A DNA stretch of 64,000 bases from Photobacterium profundum. Its GTDB lineage: Bacteria; Pseudomonadota; Gammaproteobacteria; Enterobacterales; Vibrionaceae. The DNA lies in assembly GCF_003026285.1 (NCBI RefSeq), contig NZ_PYOD01000009.1, positions 62,001 to 126,000 of the forward strand. The letters run 5' to 3'. The notes beneath the pieces were generated by a model. That model was not told the DNA's origin, did not search any database, and was given only the letters and a program-made list of their open reading frames with translations. Every line of letters begins with the position of its first letter. The stretch's first letter is position 1. This document shows positions 1-8,940 of the stretch, one piece after another. The position numbers were made by a program, and so were the translations under genes.

Positions 1-548
1 TTCGCTGCTAACTCCCCCTTTGCTTCCGCTAACAATTGGGCTAACCTAGTGTTCTCTTCTTGAAGTTTACCTACATCATTACTGGCAGTATTTTTCATAT
101 TATGAATGTGCATAGAGCTATCAGCAAAAGCTTGCTGAGCTTCCTTTTGAGCGCTAGCTAATTTCTTTACGAGCGTATCTCTTTCCTCTTTCAGATGCCG
201 GTAATCATTTTGAAGGCGGTGAATCTGGCTCAAGTACTTCTCAACAGATTTCGTTTGAACATATTCAGTATTAAACGCTTCTTGTTGTCCCTTTCCTTCA
301 CTTACATATTTATAGGCTTCTGAAATAAGTTGCATCAATGCTTTAGAGCCACCTTTATCAGGGTGAGAGCGATTAGATAGGTGTTTATAGCGACGTTTTA
401 TATCACTTTGGGGAGTATCTTGGTTTGTACCTAAAATATCATGAAATGAAGTCATTAACGGATGCTGTTCCTGAATGCAATGAGAAAACCAATCATATAA
501 CGCTAACTGTATTTGTAGTGAAGAAATACATACAATTATAATATGCAT
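1..548 (-). CDS. J-domain (DnaJ-like) protein, C-terminus cut by window edge
   Basis: Read on the minus strand, the frame is open from an ATG at 548 to the window edge. An internal ATG at 455 begins a clear J-domain: a helix II-type stretch KRRYKHLSNR, then the HPD tripeptide and KGG, as in DnaJ co-chaperones that stimulate Hsp70 ATPase. Downstream the sequence becomes a charged, Gln/Glu/Lys-rich helix with heptad character, a probable coiled coil. The 31-residue segment before the J-domain starts with a short hydrophobic run (MHIIIVCISSLQIQLALY) and stays in frame, so I favour the 548 start; the 455 start is the alternative. The Hsp70 partner is unknown; YegD in this window is not adjacent. 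The C-terminus is missing only because of the window edge. Confidence 0.75.
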   Translation of the reverse strand, partial: MHIIIVCISSLQIQLALYDWFSHCIQEQHPLMTSFHDILGTNQDTPQSDIKRRYKHLSNRSHPDKGGSKALMQLISEAYKYVSEGKGQQEAFNTEYVQTKSVEKYLSQIHRLQNDYRHLKEERDTLVKKLASAQKEAQQAFADSSMHIHNMKNTASNDVGKLQEENTRLAQLLAEAKGELAA

Positions 549-782
549 TCTATTTTATATGAAGAGGAAAATAAAAAGAATTCCACCGTATCAAAAACAG
601 CCAGAAACGTTTCTATCCCTACATTGGTTTATATATCGACTAAGGTAAAGCAAACTTTATAACATTGAGTTTATTGTTAATATGGAAATGACATAAAAGG
701 TATGATATTGAAAGTAATTCTACATTGTATGAAGATTAAATATCTATTGAATAATGAATGAAACGGTATCATTCCAATACCG

Positions 783-1484
783 TTAATTCACATCATGTTT
801 TTTTAATCTAAATTCGCCTGGTGAACAACCAATGTGTTTTTTAAATACACGAGAGAAATAGGAAACATCTTTAAAACCCGCAGAAGTTGCGACCGAAGAT
901 ATTTTCTCTCGATCAGAGATTAACAAACCACAAGCTAAATCCAATCGTTTTTTAATGATGTACTGTTTAAGGGTCACACCCATTACATTATGAAATAAAC
1001 GTGAAAAATAGGTCGGTGAATATTGGCAGGCATTAGCAAGATCTTCTTCACGCAAAGGAGCACTTATATTTTGATCGATGATGATCAAGGCAGGTTTAAT
1101 GGATAGTTCACGCTGTTCATATGCACCACTTTCAACATTGACAGTATGGGTATGTAGACGGGTAAAACACTCATCTAATTGTTGCCGATTTGAATTTACG
1201 CTGATGACATCATCACCACCAGCACGTAACACATTCAGTGCTAAATCTGCATCAAGTTCATGATATACAATAACGACTTTCGTTGCTGCATGACGTTGCT
1301 TAACAGCTCTTAGTAATTCAAACCCTTCTGAACTAGAATTTTTCACTTCAAGGAAGATCAACTCATGTCCTGTCATTGTCGACAGAATTTCAAAAGGAGA
1401 GACATCAACAACGCTATGAAAATGCTTTAAATTTTCTTTCGCTTCAATGTGTTTATTATGATGATTACAGCTAACCCAAATCAC
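783..1484 (-). CDS. AraC-family regulator with degenerate receiver domain
   Basis: This 233-residue protein has a typical AraC/XylS double helix-turn-helix at about residues 130-230, ending YFSRVFKKHIGCSPGEFR, so it should bind DNA. Residues 1-110 have the length and alternating pattern of a CheY-like receiver. The N-terminal acidic pair is absent, the phospho-acceptor position reads LIFLEVK with Glu46 in place of Asp, and the usual late Lys is not evident. That suggests a phosphorylation-independent pseudo-receiver, although ligand binding or protein contact remains possible. It is transcribed away from the glycine riboswitch/agcS unit, with about 600 AT-rich bases between them. That makes the agcS region a candidate target, by inference only. 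Confidence 0.75.
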   Translation of the reverse strand: MIWVSCNHHNKHIEAKENLKHFHSVVDVSPFEILSTMTGHELIFLEVKNSSSEGFELLRAVKQRHAATKVVIVYHELDADLALNVLRAGGDDVISVNSNRQQLDECFTRLHTHTVNVESGAYEQRELSIKPALIIIDQNISAPLREEDLANACQYSPTYFSRLFHNVMGVTLKQYIIKKRLDLACGLLISDREKISSVATSAGFKDVSYFSRVFKKHIGCSPGEFRLKKHDVN

Positions 1485-2059
1485 ATTTTCACCTTATTGC
1501 TAGGGTTATAACGTCATGTATTTCAGCTCAAAATTAGAGCATAAACATGCCAATTTATACATAACGACTCATATGAAATGTTGTTATGAATACGCTTTGT
1601 ACCGACGTTTCCTGTCAATAATGTATAAATAATTATACAAATCTATTACTATATTTTTTCTTATTTATAAATAATTAACGGTTAAATAATCAAATAAATC
1701 CAGTTTTATAATCCTGTCTCATTTCTAAAAAATAATTATTTTATTTTCTACTATTGACCAAACTAACAATTACTATCAACATTAAATTGGTTAAAATACG
1801 CGACCTTTATATTCCAAAATGGAATATAAAAAGTGCTATTATTCCTAAAGCATCTACTTATTTTTCTTCGCTTATACAAGGAAATTAAATTTATAACGAC
1901 AAAATAATGATACAAGCTACTTTCAGAAGATAGCAAACTTCATGCTTATGACAAATATGTGTATTAATCTCACATCGTATTTTTTTGATTATTTACTCCA
2001 TTTTTTTGCAGACAATCACATTTTTATCAATTAGTATTGCGGCTGAAAAAATTGAGTTC
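1485..2059. other. AT-rich divergent intergenic region with a 25-bp inverted repeat
   Basis: No gene is visible between the AraC-type regulator and the riboswitch. The stretch is strongly AT-rich and should hold the divergent promoters. At 1806-1830 there is a perfect 10-bp inverted repeat (TTTATATTCC / GGAATATAAA) around a 5-base centre. It could be an operator or a small hairpin; it is not followed by a T-run, so it is not a standard terminator. Confidence 0.5.
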
Positions 2060-2352
2060 CGATGAAGATAGCAGGAGAGTGGCATATTATTCGCTGGCAG
2101 AAATAGTCTGGTACGAATATAAGCCCGCCGAAGAAGTAAGCGTTCTTAAACCGTTTGTTACTGTTCAAACACAAGACGTAAATCTTTCAGGCACTGGAAC
2201 ATATACCTTTTAACAAGGTATCCGGTATGGACTGTTATTGGAGGAGCCTCTGGAGAGACCCGTTAAATCGGGCGCCGAAGGAGCAAGCTTTCCTTTTTGC
2301 TGTTTTAACATGCATGGAAAGTGAAACTCTCAGGCAAAAGGACAGAGGAGAT
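2060..2352 (+). promoter_or_regulatory. Tandem glycine riboswitch
   Basis: Two glycine (gcvT-type) aptamers lie head to tail before agcS. Aptamer I shows GGAGAG at 2074-2079, CGCCGAAG at 2126-2133 and the closing TTTCAGGCACTGGAAC near 2185-2200. Aptamer II shows GGAGAG at 2252-2257, GCGCCGAAGGAGCAA near 2270, and CTCTCAGGCAAAAGGACAGAGGAG ending about 2350. Tandem glycine aptamers upstream of a sodium/alanine-glycine symporter are well described in Vibrio. After the aptamers, CAGAAA at 2366-2371 can pair with TTTCTG at 2375-2380 or with a second TTTCTG near 2391, a possible expression-platform switch. The ends are approximate. Confidence 0.93.
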
Positions 2353-2437
2353 AAGATCAACAGCCCAGAAACTATTTCTGTACACACTTGTTTCTGTTGT
2401 TCTATGTCTCTTCCTTTGAAGTTTAAAAGGAGGAATA

Positions 2438-3817
2438 ATGAATCCGCTACAAAATACACTTCAAGTTATTGATAACCTTGTTTGGGGACCGCCACTACTA
2501 ATTTTATTAGTCGGTACTGGTCTTTATTTAACAATACGTCTTGGTTTTATCCAAATTCGTTACTTACCTCTAGCACTTAGTTATGTGTTTTCAACTAAAC
2601 ATCGTACGAAAGGTGATGGTGATGTCTCTAGCTTTGCTGCACTCTGCACAGCCCTTTCCGCCACGATTGGTACCGGTAATATTGTTGGCGTTGCAACAGC
2701 AATCAAAATGGGGGGACCCGGCGCACTATTCTGGATGTGGCTAGCTGCCCTATTTGGTATGGCGACCAAGTATGCAGAATGCCTGTTGGCTGTGAAATAT
2801 CGCGAGCAAGATGCTAACGGTCAAATGATCGGTGGACCAATGTATTACCTAGAAAAAGGGGTCGGTAGTAAAATTCTTGCTAAACTTTTTGCCTTTTTCG
2901 CCCTAGGTGTTGCATGTTTTGGCATTGGCACATTCCCACAAGCAAATGCGATTGTTGATGCTGCTTACCTTTCTTTTGAAGCACCCAAAGAATACACCAT
3001 TGTGATTTTAACATTACTCGTGGCAACGGTGACACTCGGTGGAATAAAGTCGATTGCAAGTGTAGCCAGTAAGGTTGTACCTGTAATGGCTGGTTTTTAT
3101 ATTTTGGCTTGCCTATTGGTATTAACAACTCAAATTCACGCTCTACCTGAAGCCATCGCTTTAGTGATTAGCTCTGCATTTACTGGTCATGCTGCTGCAG
3201 GTGGTTTTACCGGTGCAGGTATTATGCTTGCGATACAATCAGGTATTGCTCGCGGTGTATTTTCAAATGAATCGGGTCTTGGTAGTGCACCTATTGCAGC
3301 CGCGGCTGCGAAAACAGATTCATGTGTTCGCCAGGGCTTAACATCGATGACGGGTACATTTTTTGATACCATCATCATATGTACCATGACAGGGCTTACA
3401 CTTATTGTTACGGGTGCATGGCAGAGTGAGTATGCAGGTGCTGCAATGACAACCTATGCGTTTGCTGCTGGTTTAGATTCAGCGTATTGGGGACCATTGA
3501 TGGTATCGGTAGGGCTAATGTTCTTTGCGTTTACCACCATCATTGGTTGGAATTATTATGGCGAACGCTGCATAACTTACCTTTTTGGTGTTAAAGCTAT
3601 TTTACCTTATAAAATTGTCTTTTTGGTATTAGTGGCAAGTGGCGCCTTCTTAAAGCTGGATATGATTTGGCTAATTGCAGATATTGTAAATGGCTTAATG
3701 GCTGTACCTAACTTGATTGGTTTAGTCTTGTTACGTGGTGTTGTTATTTCAGAAAGTAATATGTACTTTGAGCAGCTAAAAACGCTAACAGCCAAAAAAG
3801 CACAACACGCCTTATAA
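2438..3817 (+). CDS. Sodium:alanine/glycine symporter, AgcS family
   Basis: This 459-residue inner-membrane protein is rich in hydrophobic segments. It carries the AgcS/DagA family signatures NPLQNTLQVIDNLVWGPPLL at the N-terminus and a central QSGIARGVFSNESGLGSAPI stretch. The family imports alanine or glycine with Na+. The tandem glycine riboswitch directly upstream points to glycine as substrate or controlling ligand. The start is set by AAAAGGAGG ending five bases before ATG 2438. Length matches the family (about 450-490). Expression is probably switched by glycine through the leader RNA. Confidence 0.93.
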   Translation: MNPLQNTLQVIDNLVWGPPLLILLVGTGLYLTIRLGFIQIRYLPLALSYVFSTKHRTKGDGDVSSFAALCTALSATIGTGNIVGVATAIKMGGPGALFWMWLAALFGMATKYAECLLAVKYREQDANGQMIGGPMYYLEKGVGSKILAKLFAFFALGVACFGIGTFPQANAIVDAAYLSFEAPKEYTIVILTLLVATVTLGGIKSIASVASKVVPVMAGFYILACLLVLTTQIHALPEAIALVISSAFTGHAAAGGFTGAGIMLAIQSGIARGVFSNESGLGSAPIAAAAAKTDSCVRQGLTSMTGTFFDTIIICTMTGLTLIVTGAWQSEYAGAAMTTYAFAAGLDSAYWGPLMVSVGLMFFAFTTIIGWNYYGERCITYLFGVKAILPYKIVFLVLVASGAFLKLDMIWLIADIVNGLMAVPNLIGLVLLRGVVISESNMYFEQLKTLTAKKAQHAL

Positions 3818-3830
3818 CATTACACATTAT

Positions 3831-3893
3831 CATGAAGGTAAGCCGAGAGGTTCTCTTGTACTCACCCTGAAGTTCTTGTGCTTCACCTTCATG
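3831..3893. terminator. Long hairpin between convergent genes
   Basis: CATGAAGGT at 3831-3839 pairs with ACCTTCATG at 3885-3893, with further pairing inside (AGC/GCT, GAGAG/CTCTT). It sits between convergent agcS and the NTF2-like gene. No clear U-tract, so terminator activity is inferred from position. Confidence 0.45.
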
Positions 3894-3904
3894 TTAATCG
3901 CTAA

Positions 3905-4315
3905 TTATTCCAAATAACGCGTCAGCTGTTGGTATAAATCAAAGCTACTGTCTTCTAACCAACAATCTGTCATTAACCCATCTTTCATTTGAAATAACAC
4001 CATTCCTGTCATTTTAACACTCTGGTTTTTTCCTGGTATCTTAATCCAACCGCCATGATATGTGGCTTCACATTGATATAAGACCACCGTTTTATGTTCT
4101 TCGGTAATGATTTGAGAAATAGTAAAGCGGACATTATTGAAACGTTGTTGCCAAATATCAACAAAGGAAAGGTAGTCTTCATGTGTCAGCGAAAAGCTTC
4201 GCCCTCCTGAAGTATGAAAATTAAAAGGATTTGTCGCACATTCAGCCAGCAACTGAGCATCCCCCTTCCCCCATACCTCATGAAACCAACCCTTTATCCA
4301 TTCTTCTTTATTCAT
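3905..4315 (-). CDS. NTF2-like / SnoaL-like protein
   Basis: This 136-residue protein has the organisation of a SnoaL/NTF2-like fold: an N-terminal helix (EEWIKGWFHEVWGKGD), a middle segment starting LTHEDYLSFVDIW, then alternating strands with VVLYQCEATYHGG and a C-terminal MVLFQMKDGLMTDCWLED. Such proteins are small cytoplasmic dimers with a cone-shaped pocket; substrates vary and cannot be named here. There is no signal peptide. It stands alone, convergent with agcS, about 320 bases from the next gene. The family call rests on pattern only. Confidence 0.6.
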   Translation of the reverse strand: MNKEEWIKGWFHEVWGKGDAQLLAECATNPFNFHTSGGRSFSLTHEDYLSFVDIWQQRFNNVRFTISQIITEEHKTVVLYQCEATYHGGWIKIPGKNQSVKMTGMVLFQMKDGLMTDCWLEDSSFDLYQQLTRYLE

Positions 4316-4638
4316 CTACAGCCTCCAATGCAAAGTAGACAAGCGCTCTAACCTAACCCCTCGCTTGATCACTCAATGAAACAGATTTATTGCATTTTTA
4401 TATGTTCATAATTTATTTTACGGATACAACTACAAGATTAGACTCAAAATCACAAAAGTGCTGAAAGGTTGAGCAGAAGTTGCATCACAGAATGATATGC
4501 CAACAGAAAAATAAATACTGGAAGGTTAGAGGCTAGTTACCATCACCACTTACACGTAAACATTCAATGATGATGGTAATTGTTGCACTTACTTAGATGA
4601 AACAAGCATGGTTCATAATGCGATGAGGTAATAATACC
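4316..4638. other. Intergenic region, nothing recognised
   Basis: About 320 bases between two minus-strand genes. I see no ORF of coding character, no hairpin with a T-run and no RNA gene. It presumably holds the promoter of the NTF2-like gene and the 3' end of the HAD-gene transcript. Confidence 0.4.
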
Positions 4639-5292
4639 TTAAAGCGACAACTGTGAGAAAACAGATTGGTAATGTGTAAAGTTAGGTATCTGAGTATGGT
4701 GTTTAACCCCTGTACCCACCGCTACAAAATCGTACCCGAGCTCTTGACTGGCATTCTTATTCCATTCACCATCGCCAAAAAAAACACGACGATCAAATGT
4801 TTCACCAGTATCTTGCTTTGCTCGAAACGCAGCAAGTGCCATGATTTCGGTACGACTCATCGCATCAGATGATGATGTAAATGTGATCTTAGATGCATCA
4901 ATGCCAACCGCTTGTAATTTCAATTTAGCCGCAGACTCCCAAGCCCCCGTTGCAATTGCAATATGCGTATCTTCACGATCCTGCATTTGATCAATAAACT
5001 TCTTTGCACCTTTAATTTCATGCATTTCTGACGGATTGTTATTTAAGTATTCACGAATACGTTCTAAATAACGGGCTTCAACTTTACGATGAATAATCGA
5101 ACGGCTTTCACTGACATTATTCTTTAATAGTATTTCATCAATAATGCCAGAATCAGTGACTTTCTGATATTGGCTCCAATTACCATCAGTAGAGATACCC
5201 AGAACATCTTCAATTGCCAGCGTTAAACAATGTTGATCAATTTCATCAGAATCAACTAAAGTGCCATCTATATCTAAAAGAAATAAGTTCAT
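4639..5292 (-). CDS. HAD-superfamily phosphatase-like hydrolase
   Basis: The protein opens MNLFLLDIDGTLVDSDEIDQ, a textbook HAD motif I (DxDGT, nucleophile and acid Asp) followed by a helical cap. A motif II-type ITFTSSSD and a motif IV-type RVFFGDGEWN region occur in order. HAD enzymes of this size (217 residues) usually hydrolyse small phosphate esters in the cytoplasm; the substrate is unknown. The frame is open upstream to 5334, but ATG 5292 begins right at the catalytic domain and has an AAGGTAGAGA stretch just before it, so I chose it. It is a single gene with no obvious partner. Confidence 0.8.
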   Translation of the reverse strand: MNLFLLDIDGTLVDSDEIDQHCLTLAIEDVLGISTDGNWSQYQKVTDSGIIDEILLKNNVSESRSIIHRKVEARYLERIREYLNNNPSEMHEIKGAKKFIDQMQDREDTHIAIATGAWESAAKLKLQAVGIDASKITFTSSSDAMSRTEIMALAAFRAKQDTGETFDRRVFFGDGEWNKNASQELGYDFVAVGTGVKHHTQIPNFTHYQSVFSQLSL

Positions 5293-5671
5293 TTTCTCTA
5301 CCTTTATTGTTTTGTCTGGTGGTATCGCGAACACAGCATGCGCTTGTAAACAAAATGTTGCAAGTTAAGAATTGATACAATCTATGTATTTTATAAAAAT
5401 GATCAATCCCTTTTTAGTCAAATGGTTACTGTTATCAAATGATGGAATTATGGCCTAGTAGCATGCAATCCATTACACAAGCTACGTGATCATGTGAACA
5501 ATTTAGAAAGATAACGTTGCTAGATCGCACGATCCATTCCAAACTTATGAACTAATATCCCTGCTAGTTCGTATTAATGTTTGAATCACAAAGCGTTAAA
5601 GTAACGTTATAAAAAATAGAGAATCACAATAAATATTATTAGATCAGTAATGTCGTTAAAAAGGATAATCC
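5293..5671. other. Divergent intergenic region, nothing recognised
   Basis: Roughly 380 AT-rich bases between the divergent HAD and HiPIP genes. They presumably hold both promoters. A ribosome-binding AAAAAGGA precedes the HiPIP start; no convincing operator palindrome or RNA gene is seen. Confidence 0.4.
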
Positions 5672-5980
5672 ATGAAAAATCACCCTACACGTAGACGTTT
5701 TCTAAAACTTGGACTTGGTGGCGTAATCGGTGTCACCCTTGGTGGTACAGATTTAATCAAACCTGCACATGCAGAAGATCTTCCTCATCTAGCTGAAGAT
5801 AACCCGCAAGCTGCAGCCTTACAATATGTTCACAAATCACCAGACGACAGCAAACACTGTTCTGGCTGTTTACTTATTCTAGGCAATGACGGCGATGAAT
5901 GGCGTCCTTGTGGTGTATTCCCTGGCAAACTAGTATCAGCAACAGGCTGGTGTTCTGCATTTGCACCTAAAGCTGCATAA
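5672..5980 (+). CDS. High-potential iron-sulfur protein (HiPIP), Tat-exported
   Basis: This 102-residue precursor starts with a Tat signal (RRRFLK at residues 7-12, then a glycine-rich hydrophobic stretch) and a likely cleavage after AHA at about residue 35. The mature part is small and has four cysteines at 63, 66, 80 and 94, in the Cx2C...C...C arrangement of HiPIPs, with the aromatic TGWC context near the last Cys. HiPIPs are periplasmic one-electron carriers with a [4Fe-4S]3+/2+ cluster, folded before Tat export. The C66-C80 spacing is a little shorter than in purple-bacterial HiPIPs. It is a monocistronic gene ending in a strong terminator. The redox partner is unknown. Confidence 0.88.
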   Translation: MKNHPTRRRFLKLGLGGVIGVTLGGTDLIKPAHAEDLPHLAEDNPQAAALQYVHKSPDDSKHCSGCLLILGNDGDEWRPCGVFPGKLVSATGWCSAFAPKAA

Positions 5981-6009
5981 CGATAGCTAATCACCTTATA
6001 AAATGAAAT

Positions 6010-6034
6010 AAGCCCTCATAAGAGGGCTTTTTGT
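6010..6034 (+). terminator. Rho-independent terminator after HiPIP gene
   Basis: AGCCCTC (6011-6017) and GAGGGCT (6022-6028) form a 7-bp stem with an ATAA loop, followed by TTTT. Confidence 0.85.
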
Positions 6035-6093
6035 TGGTTTTTTCTAACATCCTGAAAATGGGCTTTACGGTGATAAACCACTTACAGTGCTAG

Positions 6094-8940
6094 TTATTTA
6101 TTTACATCAATCATTTCATTGAAATATGCAACTTGCTCTGTCATTGAAAGACTTTGATTATTAGACCCTAACGCCCAGATAAAGAAGCCACCGTACCCTT
6201 GCTCTTTTTGCCATTGTGCACGAGCAATGTTTTTCGCTCGGGACTCAACAAAATTACCATTTGGTCCCCACTGGCTATTAATCGTATTGCCTAATACTAC
6301 TTTTGATTTATCACCAATGTATTGAGCATAATTTGCCATCGCAACGTCATAAAGGAAGTTTTCACCGGCGTCGTAAGTCATCACATTAAAGAAATCAAAT
6401 TTGTCTTTAGTTGACTGAAGTAACGAGATAACTTCACCATGGTGTGATGAGCGTGCCGGTTCAATATACGAACAATTCTCATATACTGATGCGTTTTGAC
6501 ACTCCAGCGGATCTGCGCCAACATGATAAGTGGTTAATGATAGTAACTTCTCATCACCAATTTCCTGACGAATAATGTCGATTAATAATTCAAGATTTTG
6601 ATTTTCTGCTTCAGTAATACGAGCAGCTTTCTCGAAGTCAAAATCCAAACCATCGATCTGAACATAACCAGCTAATTGGTATTTATTGTAGTCACAATTA
6701 CCCGACCAATCTTCAGCTAAACATTCGCCCACCACCTCTTCCGGTTTTAACCCTTTTTTATAAACAGGGAATGGGGTGTGAAGTAATTCAACTAAGCTAG
6801 TAGCAATTGCCTCTCGTCTTTGTGGTGTATCTAAATAAGACCAAATACTTTCGTATGTTTGCCCACCGAATGCGACTAGCATTGATGTTTCAGGACGGTC
6901 AAAATTTAGTTGTGTCCATGCTAAGTAGTTTCCTGCCATCCAATCTTCATTGTATTCAGGTACAGCTACCATATTATCGGATATCGATACATTGCCGCCA
7001 GCATCCCACTGACCAAAAGACAACAAATATCCATCACCGTTTGATGCTTGAAGTGCTTTAGGATCGTCAAGCCCCCACGATGTTAAATAACTGATTGAGC
7101 GATCAGGGTTATTGCCTAGATCATTCCCCATCGATTTTTCTTTAATCTCGATATTTGACGTTGCTGACTGCTGTTCCTGATTTTGGCTATTGGTCGCTTT
7201 AGCATAGATTTGGTAGTTACCAACTTGCGCACCAACCCAATCATATTCGTACGGCGCATCTACATCTGTATTTAGCGCTATACCATCAGAATAAAATACA
7301 ACCTGGGTAATCGTGCCATCAAAGCTTTCTGCATCCGCTGTCAACTTGACGCTTCGTCCTTCATAGAATTCTGAGCCATCTGCTGGCGAAGTAAGGCTCA
7401 CTACTAATTCTTTGTCAGTAACAGCAATTGCTACTGGCGCAGTTTCTGAATGTGCGTTTTGGTCATCATACGCAACAGCCGTTAATAGGTACTGCCCTTC
7501 TGGTTGTCCCGGTACCACTAGCGTGTATTCGTTGCCTTCTGATGGTTCAGTGGTGGTTGCTACTTTATTACCATTTAAGTGTGCTTCAACACGCGTTACT
7601 GCTGTATCATCCGTGGCTTCAACAACAACATTGAATGTCTGATTAGGTACAATACGATCTCCCGCTTGTGGCGATAGTACATCCACATTTGGGGTTGGGT
7701 TTACATCACACTCACCAGTTTCATCCCATGCGTCTTTCCATGCGTCAGGATAATCAGGGTGTCCCGTGCCAGGTGCCCAGACAGGATTGCCACACCAACC
7801 CGCCACTTTACACGAAAAAATCTCGCCGATATTCGTCACTTCATCGCCAACTTGATAGCTTTCACCATCTTTATATTGAGGTACATCACCACAACTTGAA
7901 CCTGACGCGGTAATGGTAACTTGAATATTTTGATTTGCCGTATGATTTTCAGCATCTTTAGCTTCAATACGAAGTTCAGCAGAACCCGCGGCTTCTGGCT
8001 GCCAATCACAAGCAAAGTCACTCACAACATTCGCATCAAAATCGCAGATTTTCTTTTCGTTCGCAAAGAATGTTACCGAAGCAAGATCATCATCTTGATC
8101 TGTTACGTTCGCTGAAATATTAATGACATCTGTTTGCTTATGCGTCGAGCCATTCGTTGGTGTTATAAACTCAATAACTGGCGGATTGGGTGACGTTGAC
8201 GACGACGTTACATTAACTTGAACTTGCTGCTCTTCCAGTTTTACACCGCTGTCATCAAAAGCCATAACGAATATATTCGTTAAGCCAATTTCAGAGGGTG
8301 TCCATGTGTGTTGGTAACTCTCAGTATCATCAGTGATTGGCTGTTTACCAATTTCTTCAGAATTCACCCAAAATGCAATATTTGCAGCCCCTTCACCACT
8401 TACATTGGCTTGAATCAGTACCGTGTCACCAGTAAGCAGCTCAGCACCAGACACCGGAGATTGAATATCAATCGATATCTCTGGTAAACCGGTGCCCTCT
8501 GTGATGACTTTGACACTATTTTCAAAAGCAGCCATGTCACTAACTTGCCCGCCAAAAGCAACAGTTAACGTAAAGGATTCACCGGGCTCTAATTGCGTAT
8601 CGACCCAGCTTCCTGATGGAAAAAGAATACTTACATTATGCTTAATACCATTCGAATCTGGTTCATGAGTCGTGGTTAGTGTGGGATAACTTAATGCGTT
8701 TGATGTCCAATTCACATTATTGACAGCCTGAGGCAAAACAAACTGCACCACAGCATCAGTAAGGTCGATAGTTTTACTAGCACTATTCACCAACTGTATT
8801 TGATAAGAGCTCCAACTTTGACTTTCAGAGGTCGCGTTTATATCTGTATTAAATTCGTTTGCAATTGCACTCGCCAAAGGTGACATTGCAAAACCTGCAC
8901 AAAGCATCGCTATGCCAAAAGGCTTCCATTTATAATTCAT
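6094..8940 (-). CDS. Secreted modular GH18 chitinase
   Basis: This 948-residue endochitinase hydrolyses beta-1,4-GlcNAc bonds in chitin outside the cell. Reading in order: Sec signal (residues 1-27, cleavage near ASAIA); a beta-rich N-terminal domain to about 150 that may be carbohydrate-binding; two Ig-like modules (about 155-345); a CBM5/12 chitin-binding module with the aromatic pattern WCGNPVWAPG (about 350-412); two more Ig-like modules (about 416-605); and a C-terminal GH18 barrel (about 615-945). The catalytic motif DGLDFDFE occupies 763-770, with Glu770 as acid. It is monocistronic, with a 400-base upstream region. No defect is seen. The N-terminal domain identity is the least certain part. 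Confidence 0.93.
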   Translation of the reverse strand: MNYKWKPFGIAMLCAGFAMSPLASAIANEFNTDINATSESQSWSSYQIQLVNSASKTIDLTDAVVQFVLPQAVNNVNWTSNALSYPTLTTTHEPDSNGIKHNVSILFPSGSWVDTQLEPGESFTLTVAFGGQVSDMAAFENSVKVITEGTGLPEISIDIQSPVSGAELLTGDTVLIQANVSGEGAANIAFWVNSEEIGKQPITDDTESYQHTWTPSEIGLTNIFVMAFDDSGVKLEEQQVQVNVTSSSTSPNPPVIEFITPTNGSTHKQTDVINISANVTDQDDDLASVTFFANEKKICDFDANVVSDFACDWQPEAAGSAELRIEAKDAENHTANQNIQVTITASGSSCGDVPQYKDGESYQVGDEVTNIGEIFSCKVAGWCGNPVWAPGTGHPDYPDAWKDAWDETGECDVNPTPNVDVLSPQAGDRIVPNQTFNVVVEATDDTAVTRVEAHLNGNKVATTTEPSEGNEYTLVVPGQPEGQYLLTAVAYDDQNAHSETAPVAIAVTDKELVVSLTSPADGSEFYEGRSVKLTADAESFDGTITQVVFYSDGIALNTDVDAPYEYDWVGAQVGNYQIYAKATNSQNQEQQSATSNIEIKEKSMGNDLGNNPDRSISYLTSWGLDDPKALQASNGDGYLLSFGQWDAGGNVSISDNMVAVPEYNEDWMAGNYLAWTQLNFDRPETSMLVAFGGQTYESIWSYLDTPQRREAIATSLVELLHTPFPVYKKGLKPEEVVGECLAEDWSGNCDYNKYQLAGYVQIDGLDFDFEKAARITEAENQNLELLIDIIRQEIGDEKLLSLTTYHVGADPLECQNASVYENCSYIEPARSSHHGEVISLLQSTKDKFDFFNVMTYDAGENFLYDVAMANYAQYIGDKSKVVLGNTINSQWGPNGNFVESRAKNIARAQWQKEQGYGGFFIWALGSNNQSLSMTEQVAYFNEMIDVNK

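Noticed and set aside
2227..2472. ORFs across the glycine riboswitch on both strands
   Set aside because: They overlap the structured leader and end or begin in it; the RNA explains the sequence.
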